Source: Bacteroidota bacterium
Lineage (GTDB): Bacteria > Bacteroidota > Bacteroidia > Bacteroidales > Porphyromonadaceae
Direction of reading: 5' to 3'
DNA length: 64,000 nt
NCBI GenBank assembly: GCA_023396255.1
Contig: JAEWWU010000005.1
Coordinates: forward strand, 157,259-221,258
In this document: positions 21,404-30,219 of the stretch, one piece after another
Position numbering within the stretch: the stretch's first letter is position 1
Layout of the letters: each line of letters starts with the position of its first letter
Notes under the pieces: generated by a model
Databases searched by the model: none
What the model was told of the DNA's origin: nothing
What the model saw: only the letters and a program-made list of their open reading frames with translations
Program-made: the position numbers and the translations under genes

Positions 21404-23545
21404 ATGAGTTTGACCGAAGATCACAGTATGCATCCTTCTCCCGAAGAGCTCCCCTCCTTGAACTTTGCTGCTTGGGAACAGATGGAAGCCTTATTGGACG
21501 AACTACCTGGCTACTCCATTCCCCCCGGGCTGGAGGACCCGGATACTGATCCTCAAACCGGATTTCCTCGAAGAGATGAAGCCGACATTCTGTGGGAATC
21601 GGCTACGGAAGAAGCTCCGTTCACTATCACCTCTCCTGAAGAGCTCACTCCACATCAAGTACTCAAGAAGTATTGGGGCTACGATTCTTTTCGCCCTATG
21701 CAGGAGGAAATTATTGAGAGCATTCTTGCGGGCAAAGATACCTTGGGGTTGCTTCCGACCGGAGGAGGCAAAAGCATCACTTTTCAAGTTCCGGGGTTAA
21801 TACGGCAGGGAGTCACCATCGTTGTATCTCCCTTGATTGCATTGATGAAAGATCAAGTGGATCACTTGCAACGCAGACGGATAAAAGCAGCCACCATCCA
21901 TTCCGGAATGTCTATCCGAGAGGTGGACAAGATTATCGACAATGTAATTTACGGAGGGTACAAATTTCTTTACATTTCTCCCGAGCGAATTGCTTCTCCT
22001 CTCTTTCAAGAGGCGCTCCTCGCCCTCAAAGTCTCTTTCATAGTAGTGGACGAGTGCCACTGTATCTCTCAATGGGGCTACGATTTTCGCCCCTCTTACC
22101 TCAACATACACACCATTCGTGAACTACTGCCGGGAATACCCATTTTGGCTCTGACCGCAACGGCAACACCCTACGTGATAACAGACATTATGCGGCAACT
22201 GCACTTTGGTGTGCCCAATGTCCTAAGCACTTCCTTTCTTCGTTCCAATCTGGCATACGTAGTTCGGAGAACAGAAGCCAAGGCAGAGATGCTGCTGCAC
22301 GTCCTCAGCCACGTTCCCGGCTCTGCCATCGTCTATTGCCGCAACCGCAAAAAAACCCGAGAGATAGCCCAAATGCTCCAAAAAGCCGGTGTAGCCGCCG
22401 ACTTCTTCCACGCCGGGCTGACCCACGCCGAACGCGAACTCAAGCAAAACAGTTGGATGCACAACGACCTCCGGGTAATGGTCTGTACCAATGCCTTTGG
22501 AATGGGGATAGACAAGCCCGATGTACGCCTTGTGGTGCACTGGACTATGCCCAACTCCATAGAAGAATATTTTCAAGAAGCCGGACGAGCCGGACGAGAT
22601 CAAGAGAAAGCCTATGCCGTGGCACTGATCGATCACACCGAAATAGGGCTTCTCAAACGACGCCTCGAAGATGAATTTCCCCCCAAAGAATTTATGCGAA
22701 AAGTGTACGATGCTATATGCAGTTTTCTCCGCATTGGGATGGGAGAGGGGTACCAGAAAAGCTACACCTTCGACATTCCCCTATTTATCCGCAGACATCA
22801 TCTACACCCCACACGCACCCTAAGTGCTATCAAGTTGTGGGAGTTATGCAACATTTGGGAACTGCACACCGAAGAGAGCCGCTCCCAAGTCGTGATGGAA
22901 TGTACCCGAGAAGAGCTGTATAGGCAACGCAAAATGCCCTTGAACTCAGAGAACGTTCTTAATGCCCTTATGCGCTCTTATGGTGGCATCTTCGCCGATT
23001 ACTGCATCATTGACGAGGCCAATTTGGCTGCTCTGTGCCACCTTTCTCGGCAAGAAGTGTACGATGCCCTAACTGAATTGAGCAAAATGCACCTCTTGCA
23101 CTATATTCCTCGCAAAAAGATGCCTCGCTTGCTGTTCAAGGCACGGAGAGAGGAGGGCAAACACCTCATTATTCCTCGTAATGTGTACGAAGAACGGAAA
23201 CAGGCTTTTTCTCAGAGAATTGCGGCAGTTATTCACTACATTCAAAACAACCATACCTGTCGCAGTCGCACATTGCTCTCATACTTTGGGGAAACCAACT
23301 CCGCTCCCTGCGGTCTGTGCGATGTTTGCCTCAATATTGTGACTCCCAATCTTCGACAACACACTCTTGTTCGGGTCAATGAATTTTTGGATCAACACAA
23401 TTGGGCACAAAGCAAGACCCTAACTCTCCGCCAAACGTCTCAAGCTCTTGCAATAGACAAAACTACCCTACTAACCGCTTTGGAGTATTTGTGTAGCAAC
23501 TCGAACAAATACCGCACAGACGGACTGACAATACAACGAATTTAG
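21404..23545 (+). CDS. recQ: ATP-dependent DNA helicase RecQ with N-terminal extension
   Basis: The 713-residue 3'-5' helicase has an unusual acidic N-terminal extension of about 80 residues before the helicase core. Walker A is PTGGGKS at 118-124, the DECH box at 216-219 (VVDECHCISQWGYDFRPSY), and motif VI contains QEAGRAGRD. The RecQ zinc motif is complete with four Cys (CRSRTLLSYFGE, then CGLCDVC), followed by a winged-helix-like end. A typical HRDC domain is not evident. The start at 21404 is the first in-frame ATG; another Met nine codons later is possible. It forms a pair with recJ. Confidence 0.95.
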   Translation: MSLTEDHSMHPSPEELPSLNFAAWEQMEALLDELPGYSIPPGLEDPDTDPQTGFPRRDEADILWESATEEAPFTITSPEELTPHQVLKKYWGYDSFRPMQEEIIESILAGKDTLGLLPTGGGKSITFQVPGLIRQGVTIVVSPLIALMKDQVDHLQRRRIKAATIHSGMSIREVDKIIDNVIYGGYKFLYISPERIASPLFQEALLALKVSFIVVDECHCISQWGYDFRPSYLNIHTIRELLPGIPILALTATATPYVITDIMRQLHFGVPNVLSTSFLRSNLAYVVRRTEAKAEMLLHVLSHVPGSAIVYCRNRKKTREIAQMLQKAGVAADFFHAGLTHAERELKQNSWMHNDLRVMVCTNAFGMGIDKPDVRLVVHWTMPNSIEEYFQEAGRAGRDQEKAYAVALIDHTEIGLLKRRLEDEFPPKEFMRKVYDAICSFLRIGMGEGYQKSYTFDIPLFIRRHHLHPTRTLSAIKLWELCNIWELHTEESRSQVVMECTREELYRQRKMPLNSENVLNALMRSYGGIFADYCIIDEANLAALCHLSRQEVYDALTELSKMHLLHYIPRKKMPRLLFKARREEGKHLIIPRNVYEERKQAFSQRIAAVIHYIQNNHTCRSRTLLSYFGETNSAPCGLCDVCLNIVTPNLRQHTLVRVNEFLDQHNWAQSKTLTLRQTSQALAIDKTTLLTALEYLCSNSNKYRTDGLTIQRI

Positions 23546-23745
23546 GAAACAGTCCACTTTACTTAAAAAGCAACTAACCTCCACCTTCAAAAAAGAAAAA
23601 TCTCTCGATCGCTTTCCCTCTTTCTTTTTCGTTACCCCATCTGTGATAATCAATTTAAACAAAAATATGTACTTTCGCAACCGAATCAAAGCGGACAAAG
23701 TTCGCGCACTTGTACCATTCGGTCTGATTTGAAGTTTGAGAATAT

Positions 23746-24930
23746 ATGAAACTATTACAACAAAAACTGTCTCAATACACAGAACCTCAAGAAGCCCAAG
23801 CGGCCAACATCTACCCCTACTTCCGCAAAATAGAGAGCGAACAAGATACCGAAGTTATCATTGACAACAGAAAGGTACTTATGTTTGGTTCCAACTCCTA
23901 TTTGGGATTGACCAACCACCCCAAAGTAAAAGCAGCAGCAATAGAAGCAACCGAAAAATACGGCACCGGATGTGCAGGTAGTCGCTTTCTAAACGGCACA
24001 TTGGATTCCCACTTAGAATTGGAAAAAAGATTGGCTCAGTTTGTGGGCAAAGAAGAAGCCGTAATTTTCTCCACCGGGTTTCAAGTAAACCTCGGAGTAG
24101 TTTCTTGCCTGACCGGACGACAAGACTACGTCATTTGGGACTCTCTCAACCACGCCTCTATTATCGAGGGGGTGCGATTGGCTATGGGAAAAAGTCTCAA
24201 ATACAAGCACAACGATATGGAAGCATTGGAACGTCGCCTGCGCCAATGCGAAGAAGACAAAATCAAACTCATCGTAGTAGACGGAGTGTTTAGTATGGAG
24301 GGCGACCTTTGCAACCTCCCCGAGATCGTTCGTTTGGCAAAAAAATACGATGCAGCCGTTATGGTAGATGAGGCGCACGGTATTGGTGTTATGGGGGATC
24401 ACGGTAGAGGTGTGTGCAACTACTTTGGGCTTACCAACGAAGTGGATCTCATTATGGGGACCTTCAGCAAATCTTTTGCAGCCATCGGAGGTTTTATTGC
24501 AGGAGATTCGTCTCTGATCAACTATATCCGCCATCACGCCCGCTCCTATATATTCAGTGCCAGTGCTACCCCGGCGGCAACTGCGGCAGCGGCTGCCTCA
24601 CTGGATATTATGCTCAGCGAACCGGAACGGGTCGAAGCTCTGCAACAAAAAACAAAATACTGTCTGGACAAATTCTCCTCCCTTGGGTTTGAGATAGGAA
24701 ATACTTCGACCCCCATCATTCCGCTCTTTGTAAGAGACAACGAACTAACTTTCAGAATCACTGCCGATTTGTTTGATGAGGGGGTATTTGTCAATCCTGT
24801 TGTGGCTCCCGCCGTGGCTCCGGAAGACACATTGATTCGCTTCTCTCTGATGTCTACCCACACCTACCAACAAATAGATACCGCCATAGATAAGCTGCAC
24901 AAAGTATTCAAAGAGTATAGTTTACTCTAA
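23746..24930 (+). CDS. spt: Serine palmitoyltransferase (alpha-oxoamine synthase family)
   Basis: The 394-residue PLP enzyme of the alpha-oxoamine synthase family condenses an acyl-CoA with an amino acid. The PLP Lys242 lies in GTFSKSFAAIGG, Asp208 and His211 in VDEAHGIGV, and the ring-stacking His136 in DSLNHASI. The N-terminal region and the GTGCAGSRFLNGTLDSHLEL segment fit the Bacteroidetes serine palmitoyltransferase that starts sphingolipid synthesis. Related enzymes (KBL, BioF) share the fold, but there is no threonine dehydrogenase or biotin gene nearby. A TACTTTCG -7-like element is at 23670-23677. Sphingolipid function is inferred from family resemblance. Confidence 0.82.
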   Translation: MKLLQQKLSQYTEPQEAQAANIYPYFRKIESEQDTEVIIDNRKVLMFGSNSYLGLTNHPKVKAAAIEATEKYGTGCAGSRFLNGTLDSHLELEKRLAQFVGKEEAVIFSTGFQVNLGVVSCLTGRQDYVIWDSLNHASIIEGVRLAMGKSLKYKHNDMEALERRLRQCEEDKIKLIVVDGVFSMEGDLCNLPEIVRLAKKYDAAVMVDEAHGIGVMGDHGRGVCNYFGLTNEVDLIMGTFSKSFAAIGGFIAGDSSLINYIRHHARSYIFSASATPAATAAAAASLDIMLSEPERVEALQQKTKYCLDKFSSLGFEIGNTSTPIIPLFVRDNELTFRITADLFDEGVFVNPVVAPAVAPEDTLIRFSLMSTHTYQQIDTAIDKLHKVFKEYSLL

Positions 24931-25309
24931 GTTCTACTTCAAATCGAAGAGGGAGCCTCCCCCTCCAAAATAATTCCCTGCCGAAAATTCTCCCCTTGGA
25001 CGGGAGGAAAATCGGTAGGGAATTATTATTTATTAGTTCCCTCAAAATCGGCAAAAAGCAGGGAACTAATCGCCCTTTTGCTCGGAACTATTTGGCAGAG
25101 CAAAACCTCAAAATAGAAAAACAACTTTTCGGACCAATGAAAGCCCTCAAACCCGCTCCCCGGAGGGGAGACCTTATCTACAAACAAAGGACAAAGAGGC
25201 TTCAATTGCTCTCCAAGAGACAAAAGATTCGGGAGCTTTTCATCCAATAAATATGGTACAATCACTTTTTTTCGGATATTTGCAGGGAGAACCAATACAC
25301 AAGAATAAA
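24931..25309. other. Intergenic region between spt and the glutaminyl cyclase gene
   Basis: The gap is mostly repeat copy B (24969-25070). An 84-codon plus frame at 24996-25250 crosses the repeat and shows no protein features. The first 57 bases of the 345-codon frame that contains the cyclase (25253-25309) are treated as non-coding because translation more likely begins at GTG 25310. Confidence 0.6.
24969..25070 (+). repeat. Interspersed MITE-like element, copy B
   Basis: The blocks are AATTCCCT (24972-24979), TTGGAC (24996-25001), AGGGAATT (25017-25024), AGTTCCCT (25035-25042) and AGGGAACTAAT (25060-25070). The left arm 24972-24994 pairs with 25002-25024 at 20 of 23 positions around the TTGGAC loop. 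Two further hairpins are possible: 25017-25042 and ATTAGTTCCCT with AGGGAACTAAT. They are mutually exclusive. Confidence 0.88.
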
Positions 25310-26290
25310 GTGAAAACAGCCAAACTTCTTGTTGCCATAGCTCTGCTTCTTTTGGGGCTGACCTCGTGCAACAAATCAGAACAACAGAACAACACAGAAC
25401 AAACTCATACCGAGACTACGACAGAAACAACGTCCAACCCCTTCAACGCAGACTCCGCCTACTTTTTTGTGGAGCACCAGGTCGCTTTTGGTCCACGAGT
25501 ACCCAATACACCCGAGCACAAAGCCTGCGCCCAATGGATTGCCCAACAGATGGAAGCCTACGGAGCCACGGTACAGTTGCAAAACTTTTCGGCACAAGCC
25601 TACACTGGAGAAACCCTCAACCTCACCAACATCATAGCCTCTTACAACCCGGAGGCACAAGAGCGCGTTCTGCTGATGGCCCACTGGGACACACGTCCTT
25701 GGGCAGATGAAGACCCTTCTCCTGCCAATCGAAAAAAGCCCATATTGGGTGCCGACGATGCAGGAAGCGGAGTGGCTGTAATGATGGAAATAGGACGTTA
25801 CCTGGGACAAAATGCCCCCAACAAGGGAGTGGATTTGGTTTTCTTTGATGGAGAAGACTACGGACAAAGCAGCAACGAAGAGTCGTGGTGCTTGGGATCT
25901 ACCCATTGGAGCAAGCATCCTCATAGGGAAGGCTATAGAGCTTCTTACGGCATATTGTTGGATATGGTAGGCTCCAAAACTGCACAGTTCCGCTGGGAGG
26001 GACTTTCTAAAAAACAAGCTCCTCACATTTTGGCTTTAGTATGGGACGAAGCTGCTCGACTGGGGTATGCCAATTATTTTGTTCAAGCCGATGGTGCTTT
26101 CTTAACGGACGACCACGTTCCCGTTATTCGCAATCTATCCATTCCCTGTATAGACATTGTCAATTATAATCCCGAATCAGCCAAAGGGTTTGGCGACTAT
26201 TGGCATACGGTTGCCGATGATATGAGCCATATTTCCAAAAAAACTTTACAGGCAGTAGGGCACACCGTACTCTCTGTTATCAACAAATAA
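25310..26290 (+). CDS. Glutaminyl-peptide cyclotransferase, M28-like lipoprotein
   Basis: From GTG 25310 the product has 326 residues and begins with a lipoprotein signal (KTAKLLVAIALLLLGLTSC, Cys20); an ATG at 25253 would add 19 residues before the signal. The M28-type metal site is seen as LGADDAGSG (Asp), FFDGEDYG (Glu) and YWHTVADD (His), with AHWDTRPWADEDP. The segments FGPRVPNTPEH and SSNEESWCLGSTHWS resemble the type II bacterial glutaminyl cyclase of Porphyromonas gingivalis. It would convert N-terminal Gln to pyroglutamate on exported proteins exposed after signal cleavage. An aminopeptidase activity cannot be excluded from sequence alone. Confidence 0.85.
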   Translation: MKTAKLLVAIALLLLGLTSCNKSEQQNNTEQTHTETTTETTSNPFNADSAYFFVEHQVAFGPRVPNTPEHKACAQWIAQQMEAYGATVQLQNFSAQAYTGETLNLTNIIASYNPEAQERVLLMAHWDTRPWADEDPSPANRKKPILGADDAGSGVAVMMEIGRYLGQNAPNKGVDLVFFDGEDYGQSSNEESWCLGSTHWSKHPHREGYRASYGILLDMVGSKTAQFRWEGLSKKQAPHILALVWDEAARLGYANYFVQADGAFLTDDHVPVIRNLSIPCIDIVNYNPESAKGFGDYWHTVADDMSHISKKTLQAVGHTVLSVINK

Positions 26291-26299
26291 GCCAAAACT

Positions 26300-26725
26300 A
26301 TGACTATAAATCAGATACAAGACCAAATAGTAGAAGAGTTCACAGAGCTGGAAGATTGGATGGATCGCTATGCCCTACTGATTGAGTTGGGAGGCGAAGT
26401 TCCTCCTCTCGAAGATAGCGAAAAGAAAAACGAGCACCTTATAGAAGGATGCCAAAGCCGGGTTTGGATTGTCTGTAATGAACAAGACGGGGTTATGCAG
26501 CTCAAAGCCGACAGTGATGCCCTCATCACCAAGGGAATTGCAGCTCTTATGTTGCGGGTTTTTGATCAACAACCCCCTTGCGAAGTAGCCAAAGCCGACC
26601 TCTATTTCATCGAACAAATCGGTTTCAAAGAACATCTTTCACCAACACGCTCCAACGGGCTTATGTCTATGGTAGCTACCATCAAGCAAAAAGCGACACT
26701 TATGTGTGCCGCACAAAAAGTATGA
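26300..26725 (+). CDS. sufE: Cysteine desulfurase activator SufE
   Basis: The 141-residue SufE-fold protein accepts sulfur from a cysteine desulfurase and passes it to the SufBCD scaffold. The acceptor Cys51 lies in LIEGCQSRVWI, and the N-terminal DQIVEEFTELEDWMDRYALL matches the family helix. It lies 9 nt after the cyclase gene and its stop overlaps the ATG of the next gene (ATGA). The scaffold genes sufBCD are 27 kb away on the other strand. No sufS was recognised in the window. Confidence 0.93.
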   Translation: MTINQIQDQIVEEFTELEDWMDRYALLIELGGEVPPLEDSEKKNEHLIEGCQSRVWIVCNEQDGVMQLKADSDALITKGIAALMLRVFDQQPPCEVAKADLYFIEQIGFKEHLSPTRSNGLMSMVATIKQKATLMCAAQKV

Positions 26726-27624
26726 AATTTAATCCCGTAACAATAGAAGATCGAGATCGGCTTTTTCTCATTATAGAACGCTCTGCCGAGCCGGTTTGCG
26801 ACATATCTTTTGCCAATCTATTTGCTTGGTCTTTGGTCTACCAAACCGAATGGACCATTGCAGGAATACATACTTTGGTGATTCGATTTCGACGCCCCGG
26901 ATGCAACCAACCTTACTTCTTGTGTCCTTTCTGCTCTGATGACCAATCTTGGACTTTAGCAATAGAGGAATTAAGTCAATGGCAAGAAAAAGAAGGGCAG
27001 CCTTTGGTCTTCTTGGGGGTTACGCCTTCGTGCCAAGAGCGATTGGAGCGCATCTTTCCGCAACGGTTCACCTACTGCGAAAACGATGGTTTGATGGATT
27101 ATATTTACGAAAGAGAACGTTTGGCTTCTCTTTCAGGAAAAAAGTTGCAATCAAAACGCAATCACATCAACAAATTTCTAAGTCTCTATCCGGAACACGA
27201 ATTTAGAACCATCACTCTCCAAGACATACCGGCACTCAAAGAGTTTGCCGACCGGTGGTTATCTGAATCGGATACCCAAACGGACAGTCTGCAACAAGAG
27301 AATAGAGTCATTCACCGATTTTTAGACTACTATACGCCTCTCAAACTAATGGGAGGAATACTTGAGGTGCAACAAAAAATCGTAGCCTTTACGCTGGGAT
27401 CCCCCATCAATATGAACACCTTTGATGTACACATAGAAAAGGCACGTGCGGATATTGAAGGGGCCTACACTATGATCAACAGAGAATTTGTTCGTTCTAT
27501 TCCCGAACAATACACCTACATCAACCGAGAAGAAGACTTGGGGCTTCCCGGTCTGCGCCAAGCCAAAGAATCGTATCACCCGGCTCTCAAACTTCCCAAA
27601 ATAAGAGCTACCGAACGGCAATAA
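26722..27624 (+). CDS. DUF2156 (phosphatidylglycerol lysyltransferase C-terminal-like) protein
   Basis: From ATG 26722, which overlaps the sufE stop, the product has 300 residues (MKFNPVTIEDRDRLF). The longer frame to 26578 would be embedded in sufE and is rejected. The protein resembles the DUF2156 GNAT-like domain of MprF/LPG synthases: DISFANLFAWS near the N terminus, SKRNHINKF in the middle and YTYINREEDLGLPGLRQAK at the C terminus. No membrane segments are present, so it lacks the flippase part. The substrate is unknown; aminoacyl transfer is possible from the fold. It is translationally coupled to sufE. Confidence 0.85.
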   Translation: MKFNPVTIEDRDRLFLIIERSAEPVCDISFANLFAWSLVYQTEWTIAGIHTLVIRFRRPGCNQPYFLCPFCSDDQSWTLAIEELSQWQEKEGQPLVFLGVTPSCQERLERIFPQRFTYCENDGLMDYIYERERLASLSGKKLQSKRNHINKFLSLYPEHEFRTITLQDIPALKEFADRWLSESDTQTDSLQQENRVIHRFLDYYTPLKLMGGILEVQQKIVAFTLGSPINMNTFDVHIEKARADIEGAYTMINREFVRSIPEQYTYINREEDLGLPGLRQAKESYHPALKLPKIRATERQ

Positions 27625-27703
27625 ACCTCCCCTCTGCTTCCATTCTTTCAGAGTTATAGAAGAGAGAGACTGCTCCTTTCTCCTTGTTTCTCAATCCGTT
27701 GTT

Positions 27704-28705
27704 ATGAACAAATCTACCTTCCCTCTCGGCTCTAAAAGACAGCTGGCAAACAATATCTGGCAAACAGTATTTGAAGACAACGAAAGCTTTGCCAGCCTCT
27801 ACTTTGACAAAATCTATACCGATAAGGATACATTCTTGCTCACCAACCAAGAGGGCAACCAAGCCACGGTTCATCTGCAAGCTTTACCTTATCAATGGAA
27901 GGGAGGGGAATGTTTGTACTCTGCCGGATACATAGCCGGGGTTGCAACCCTTCCGGAATACAGAGGACGAGGATGGGCTTCTCTACTAATGCAAAAGGCA
28001 CATACTGCCCTAATCCAGAGAGGGAACCTACTCTCTTTTCTCCTCCCTGCCTCTGCCTCTCTGTACCGCTTTTACGCGAATAAATATGGTTATACACAAA
28101 CCTCCTTATCCATTAAAAACTCCCTTTGTTCGGAACAAGAATGGAGCAAATGGCATCCAATTGAAGACCTTGACGAATTGGATGCCTACAAACGATTTAC
28201 GCGCTACGAAGAGGAGTTAAGCCACATCTGCCAACTACCCTTGCACAGTTTACGACAATGGCGTATGATTAGAGCCGACCTCGAATTGGCAGGCGGTGGC
28301 GTATATACCGATGGGGGTATGGACTATTATCTTGCCCCCCAAAGCAACAGCGATGAAAAACGGTCTATGGTAATTCGCTTTTCCGTCCCTCACCAAGGGA
28401 GTAACTTCTCACTGCAATCTCTATCTCAGCCCACTCCCCACGGAATGATTAGAATACTCAACGCCCCTCGAATCCTTTCCCTCTATCCGAACCTGCTTCC
28501 GAAACACAATCGTTTCTTTCTCACAGACAACCATTTACCCCATAACAGAGGGTGGTATGTTCGCACACAAAAAGGGCAGTGGATACAAACCCGTAGGAAT
28601 CAAACCCCGGCTGCATCCACTGCCCCCAACATTATTTCTATCGAAAAGCTCAACCAAGAGCTCCTCTCTCTTTATCCGGCACTTATTTTTCTGATGCTGG
28701 AGTAA
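27704..28705 (+). CDS. GNAT family N-acetyltransferase (Eis-like)
   Basis: The 333-residue protein carries the acetyl-CoA-binding motif A in GVATLPEYRGRGWASLLMQ at about 84-102, followed by SLYRFYANKYGYT. The remaining two thirds form the extra domains seen in Eis-type acetyltransferases, which end in a sterol-carrier-like domain. The substrate is unknown; Eis relatives acetylate amines, including aminoglycosides, but that cannot be assumed here. It follows the DUF2156 gene by 79 nt and converges on the arginine decarboxylase gene 21 nt away. Confidence 0.85.
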   Translation: MNKSTFPLGSKRQLANNIWQTVFEDNESFASLYFDKIYTDKDTFLLTNQEGNQATVHLQALPYQWKGGECLYSAGYIAGVATLPEYRGRGWASLLMQKAHTALIQRGNLLSFLLPASASLYRFYANKYGYTQTSLSIKNSLCSEQEWSKWHPIEDLDELDAYKRFTRYEEELSHICQLPLHSLRQWRMIRADLELAGGGVYTDGGMDYYLAPQSNSDEKRSMVIRFSVPHQGSNFSLQSLSQPTPHGMIRILNAPRILSLYPNLLPKHNRFFLTDNHLPHNRGWYVRTQKGQWIQTRRNQTPAASTAPNIISIEKLNQELLSLYPALIFLMLE

Positions 28706-28726
28706 TTTTTCTTTCGTAAGAAGCCT

Positions 28727-29278
28727 TTATTTCCCGTTTTTCATAGGGGAATCGGGCTGTATAAAGTCCACGAAACAAAGCCCTGCCAACGCAGTTCCAT
28801 AGCGTTTGGTAACGGTGATCCCTTCGGTGATGAAGTTTAGCTCACCCAAATAGTATTGGCTGTACGTTTTTTGATGCAAATCATTGATTACCCGAATCAA
28901 ACGAGACTCCAACTCCTCTATCCGATAACGTCCGTTTACCTCGCACACCAAACCACCGGCTTTTTCGTCGAAGTTTTCGTCTTTGTACATCCACGCATAA
29001 ACAACCCCGGCTGAAACAAATTCGTCTTGAATTCCGTGAGACACAGACATAATAGTCTTCATCTCAGAGCCAAAAGGAGGCATATCAACCTCATCCAACG
29101 TTACCAAATGAGCCGTTGCAGGAAGTACCGACGAATAAGTCATTATATTATAGTCCGAGATACCGGCATCGTACAAAGCCATATGATAAGAGCCGGCGTG
29201 CAGCTCCAAGTCCGATTCGCCACTGCCTTTGGTAATAAAAAATGTGTTGGGGATCAGGTTGCCGTAAACTTTGTTCAT
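28727..29278 (-). CDS. Pyruvoyl-dependent arginine decarboxylase
   Basis: From ATG 29278 the proenzyme has 183 residues (MNKVYGNLIPNTFFITKGSG). The upstream frame to 29383 adds residues unrelated to the family and includes promoter-like sequence. The self-cleavage site is Ser49-Ser50 in IMTYSSVLP; Ser50 becomes the pyruvoyl cofactor. TEGITVTKRYGTALAGLCFV matches the C-terminal part. It turns arginine into agmatine, giving polyamine precursors and consuming protons. The gene is single, with a terminator of the neighbouring nagB unit upstream. Pyruvoyl PvlArgDC is best known from archaea, chlamydiae and Bacteroidetes. Confidence 0.9.
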   Translation of the reverse strand: MNKVYGNLIPNTFFITKGSGESDLELHAGSYHMALYDAGISDYNIMTYSSVLPATAHLVTLDEVDMPPFGSEMKTIMSVSHGIQDEFVSAGVVYAWMYKDENFDEKAGGLVCEVNGRYRIEELESRLIRVINDLHQKTYSQYYLGELNFITEGITVTKRYGTALAGLCFVDFIQPDSPMKNGK

Positions 29279-29365
29279 ATTGATTTTATCTTTATTAGAA
29301 GCAATTATATTCGCTGCAAATGTATAAAAAAGAATTGAACCTCTTTTTTCGGACACAAAACAAAA

Positions 29366-29401
29366 GAACTCTTTTGGTCTCAAAAAGACACAAAAGAGTT
29401 C
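29366..29401 (-). terminator. Terminator of the murB-nagB operon
   Basis: GAACTCTTTTG (29366-29376) pairs perfectly with CAAAAGAGTTC (29391-29401). On the minus strand the stem is followed by TTTTGTTTTGTG. It lies 20 nt after the nagB stop. Confidence 0.8.
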
Positions 29402-29420
29402 TTTCTCAGTTAATAGGTTC

Positions 29421-30215
29421 TCAGTGATTCAATCGCTCTTCGCTTTCCTTAAAAAAATTGTAAGTCTTAACCCTCAATTCTCCGCACGCAGCCTCGTCAC
29501 AAACAACGATACAACTGCGATGTTGTTGCAAAGCTGTTATGGGGCAATAGTGAGAAACCGCCCCCTCCACGGCCTGTTGCAACGCAACCGCCTTATTGGC
29601 GCCATTGATCAATATCAGCACCTCCTTGGCATCCATAATAGTACCGATACCTACCGAGAGGGCAGCAGTCGGCACTGCGACCAAGTCTCCGCCAAAGAAT
29701 CGACTGTTGTCTCTAATGGTCTCTTGAGTAAGAAACACCTCTCTCGTACGAGATGAGAGCGAAGAGCCCGGTTCGTTAAATGCAATATGGCCATCCGAGC
29801 CTACACCTCCAAGAAAAAGATCAATGCCTCCGGCTGCACTAATCGCTTCTTCAAAAGCAGTGCACTCGGCTTCCCTATCGACGGCTGTTCCATCAAGGAT
29901 GTGTACATTTTCCGGTGCAATATCTATATGAGAGAAGAAGTTGCTCCACATAAAATGGCTGTAGCTCTGTTCGTGACTGCGCTCCAGCCCCACATACTCG
30001 TCCATATTGAATGTAATCACGTTTTGGAAAGAGACCTTTTCTTCCCTAACGGCTTCTACTAAACGGCGATACATTCCCAAGGGAGTCGATCCAGTAGGCA
30101 AACCCAAGACAAATGGTTTCTCTTGAGTAGGAGCTGCCGCCACAATACGCCTTACAACGTAATCAGCTGCCCAGTGAGACATCTGCTCGTAATCGGGCTG
30201 AATGACCAATCTCAT
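29421..30215 (-). CDS. nagB: Glucosamine-6-phosphate deaminase
   Basis: The 264-residue enzyme converts glucosamine-6-phosphate to fructose-6-phosphate and ammonia. Motifs are GLPTGSTPLGMY near residue 39, TFNMDEYVGL and HIAFNEPGSS with the catalytic residues. The start at 30215 (MRLVIQPDYEQ) lies 4 nt after the fprA stop; the longer frame to 30257 overlaps fprA and is rejected. It is the last gene of a reverse-strand run from murB. In this setting it would recycle amino sugars from peptidoglycan or host glycans. Confidence 0.95.
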   Translation of the reverse strand: MRLVIQPDYEQMSHWAADYVVRRIVAAAPTQEKPFVLGLPTGSTPLGMYRRLVEAVREEKVSFQNVITFNMDEYVGLERSHEQSYSHFMWSNFFSHIDIAPENVHILDGTAVDREAECTAFEEAISAAGGIDLFLGGVGSDGHIAFNEPGSSLSSRTREVFLTQETIRDNSRFFGGDLVAVPTAALSVGIGTIMDAKEVLILINGANKAVALQQAVEGAVSHYCPITALQQHRSCIVVCDEAACGELRVKTYNFFKESEERLNH

Positions 30216-30219
30216 AGCT

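Noticed and set aside
24996..25250. 84-codon plus-strand ORF after spt
   Set aside because: It starts within repeat copy B and has Lys/Arg-rich noise composition.
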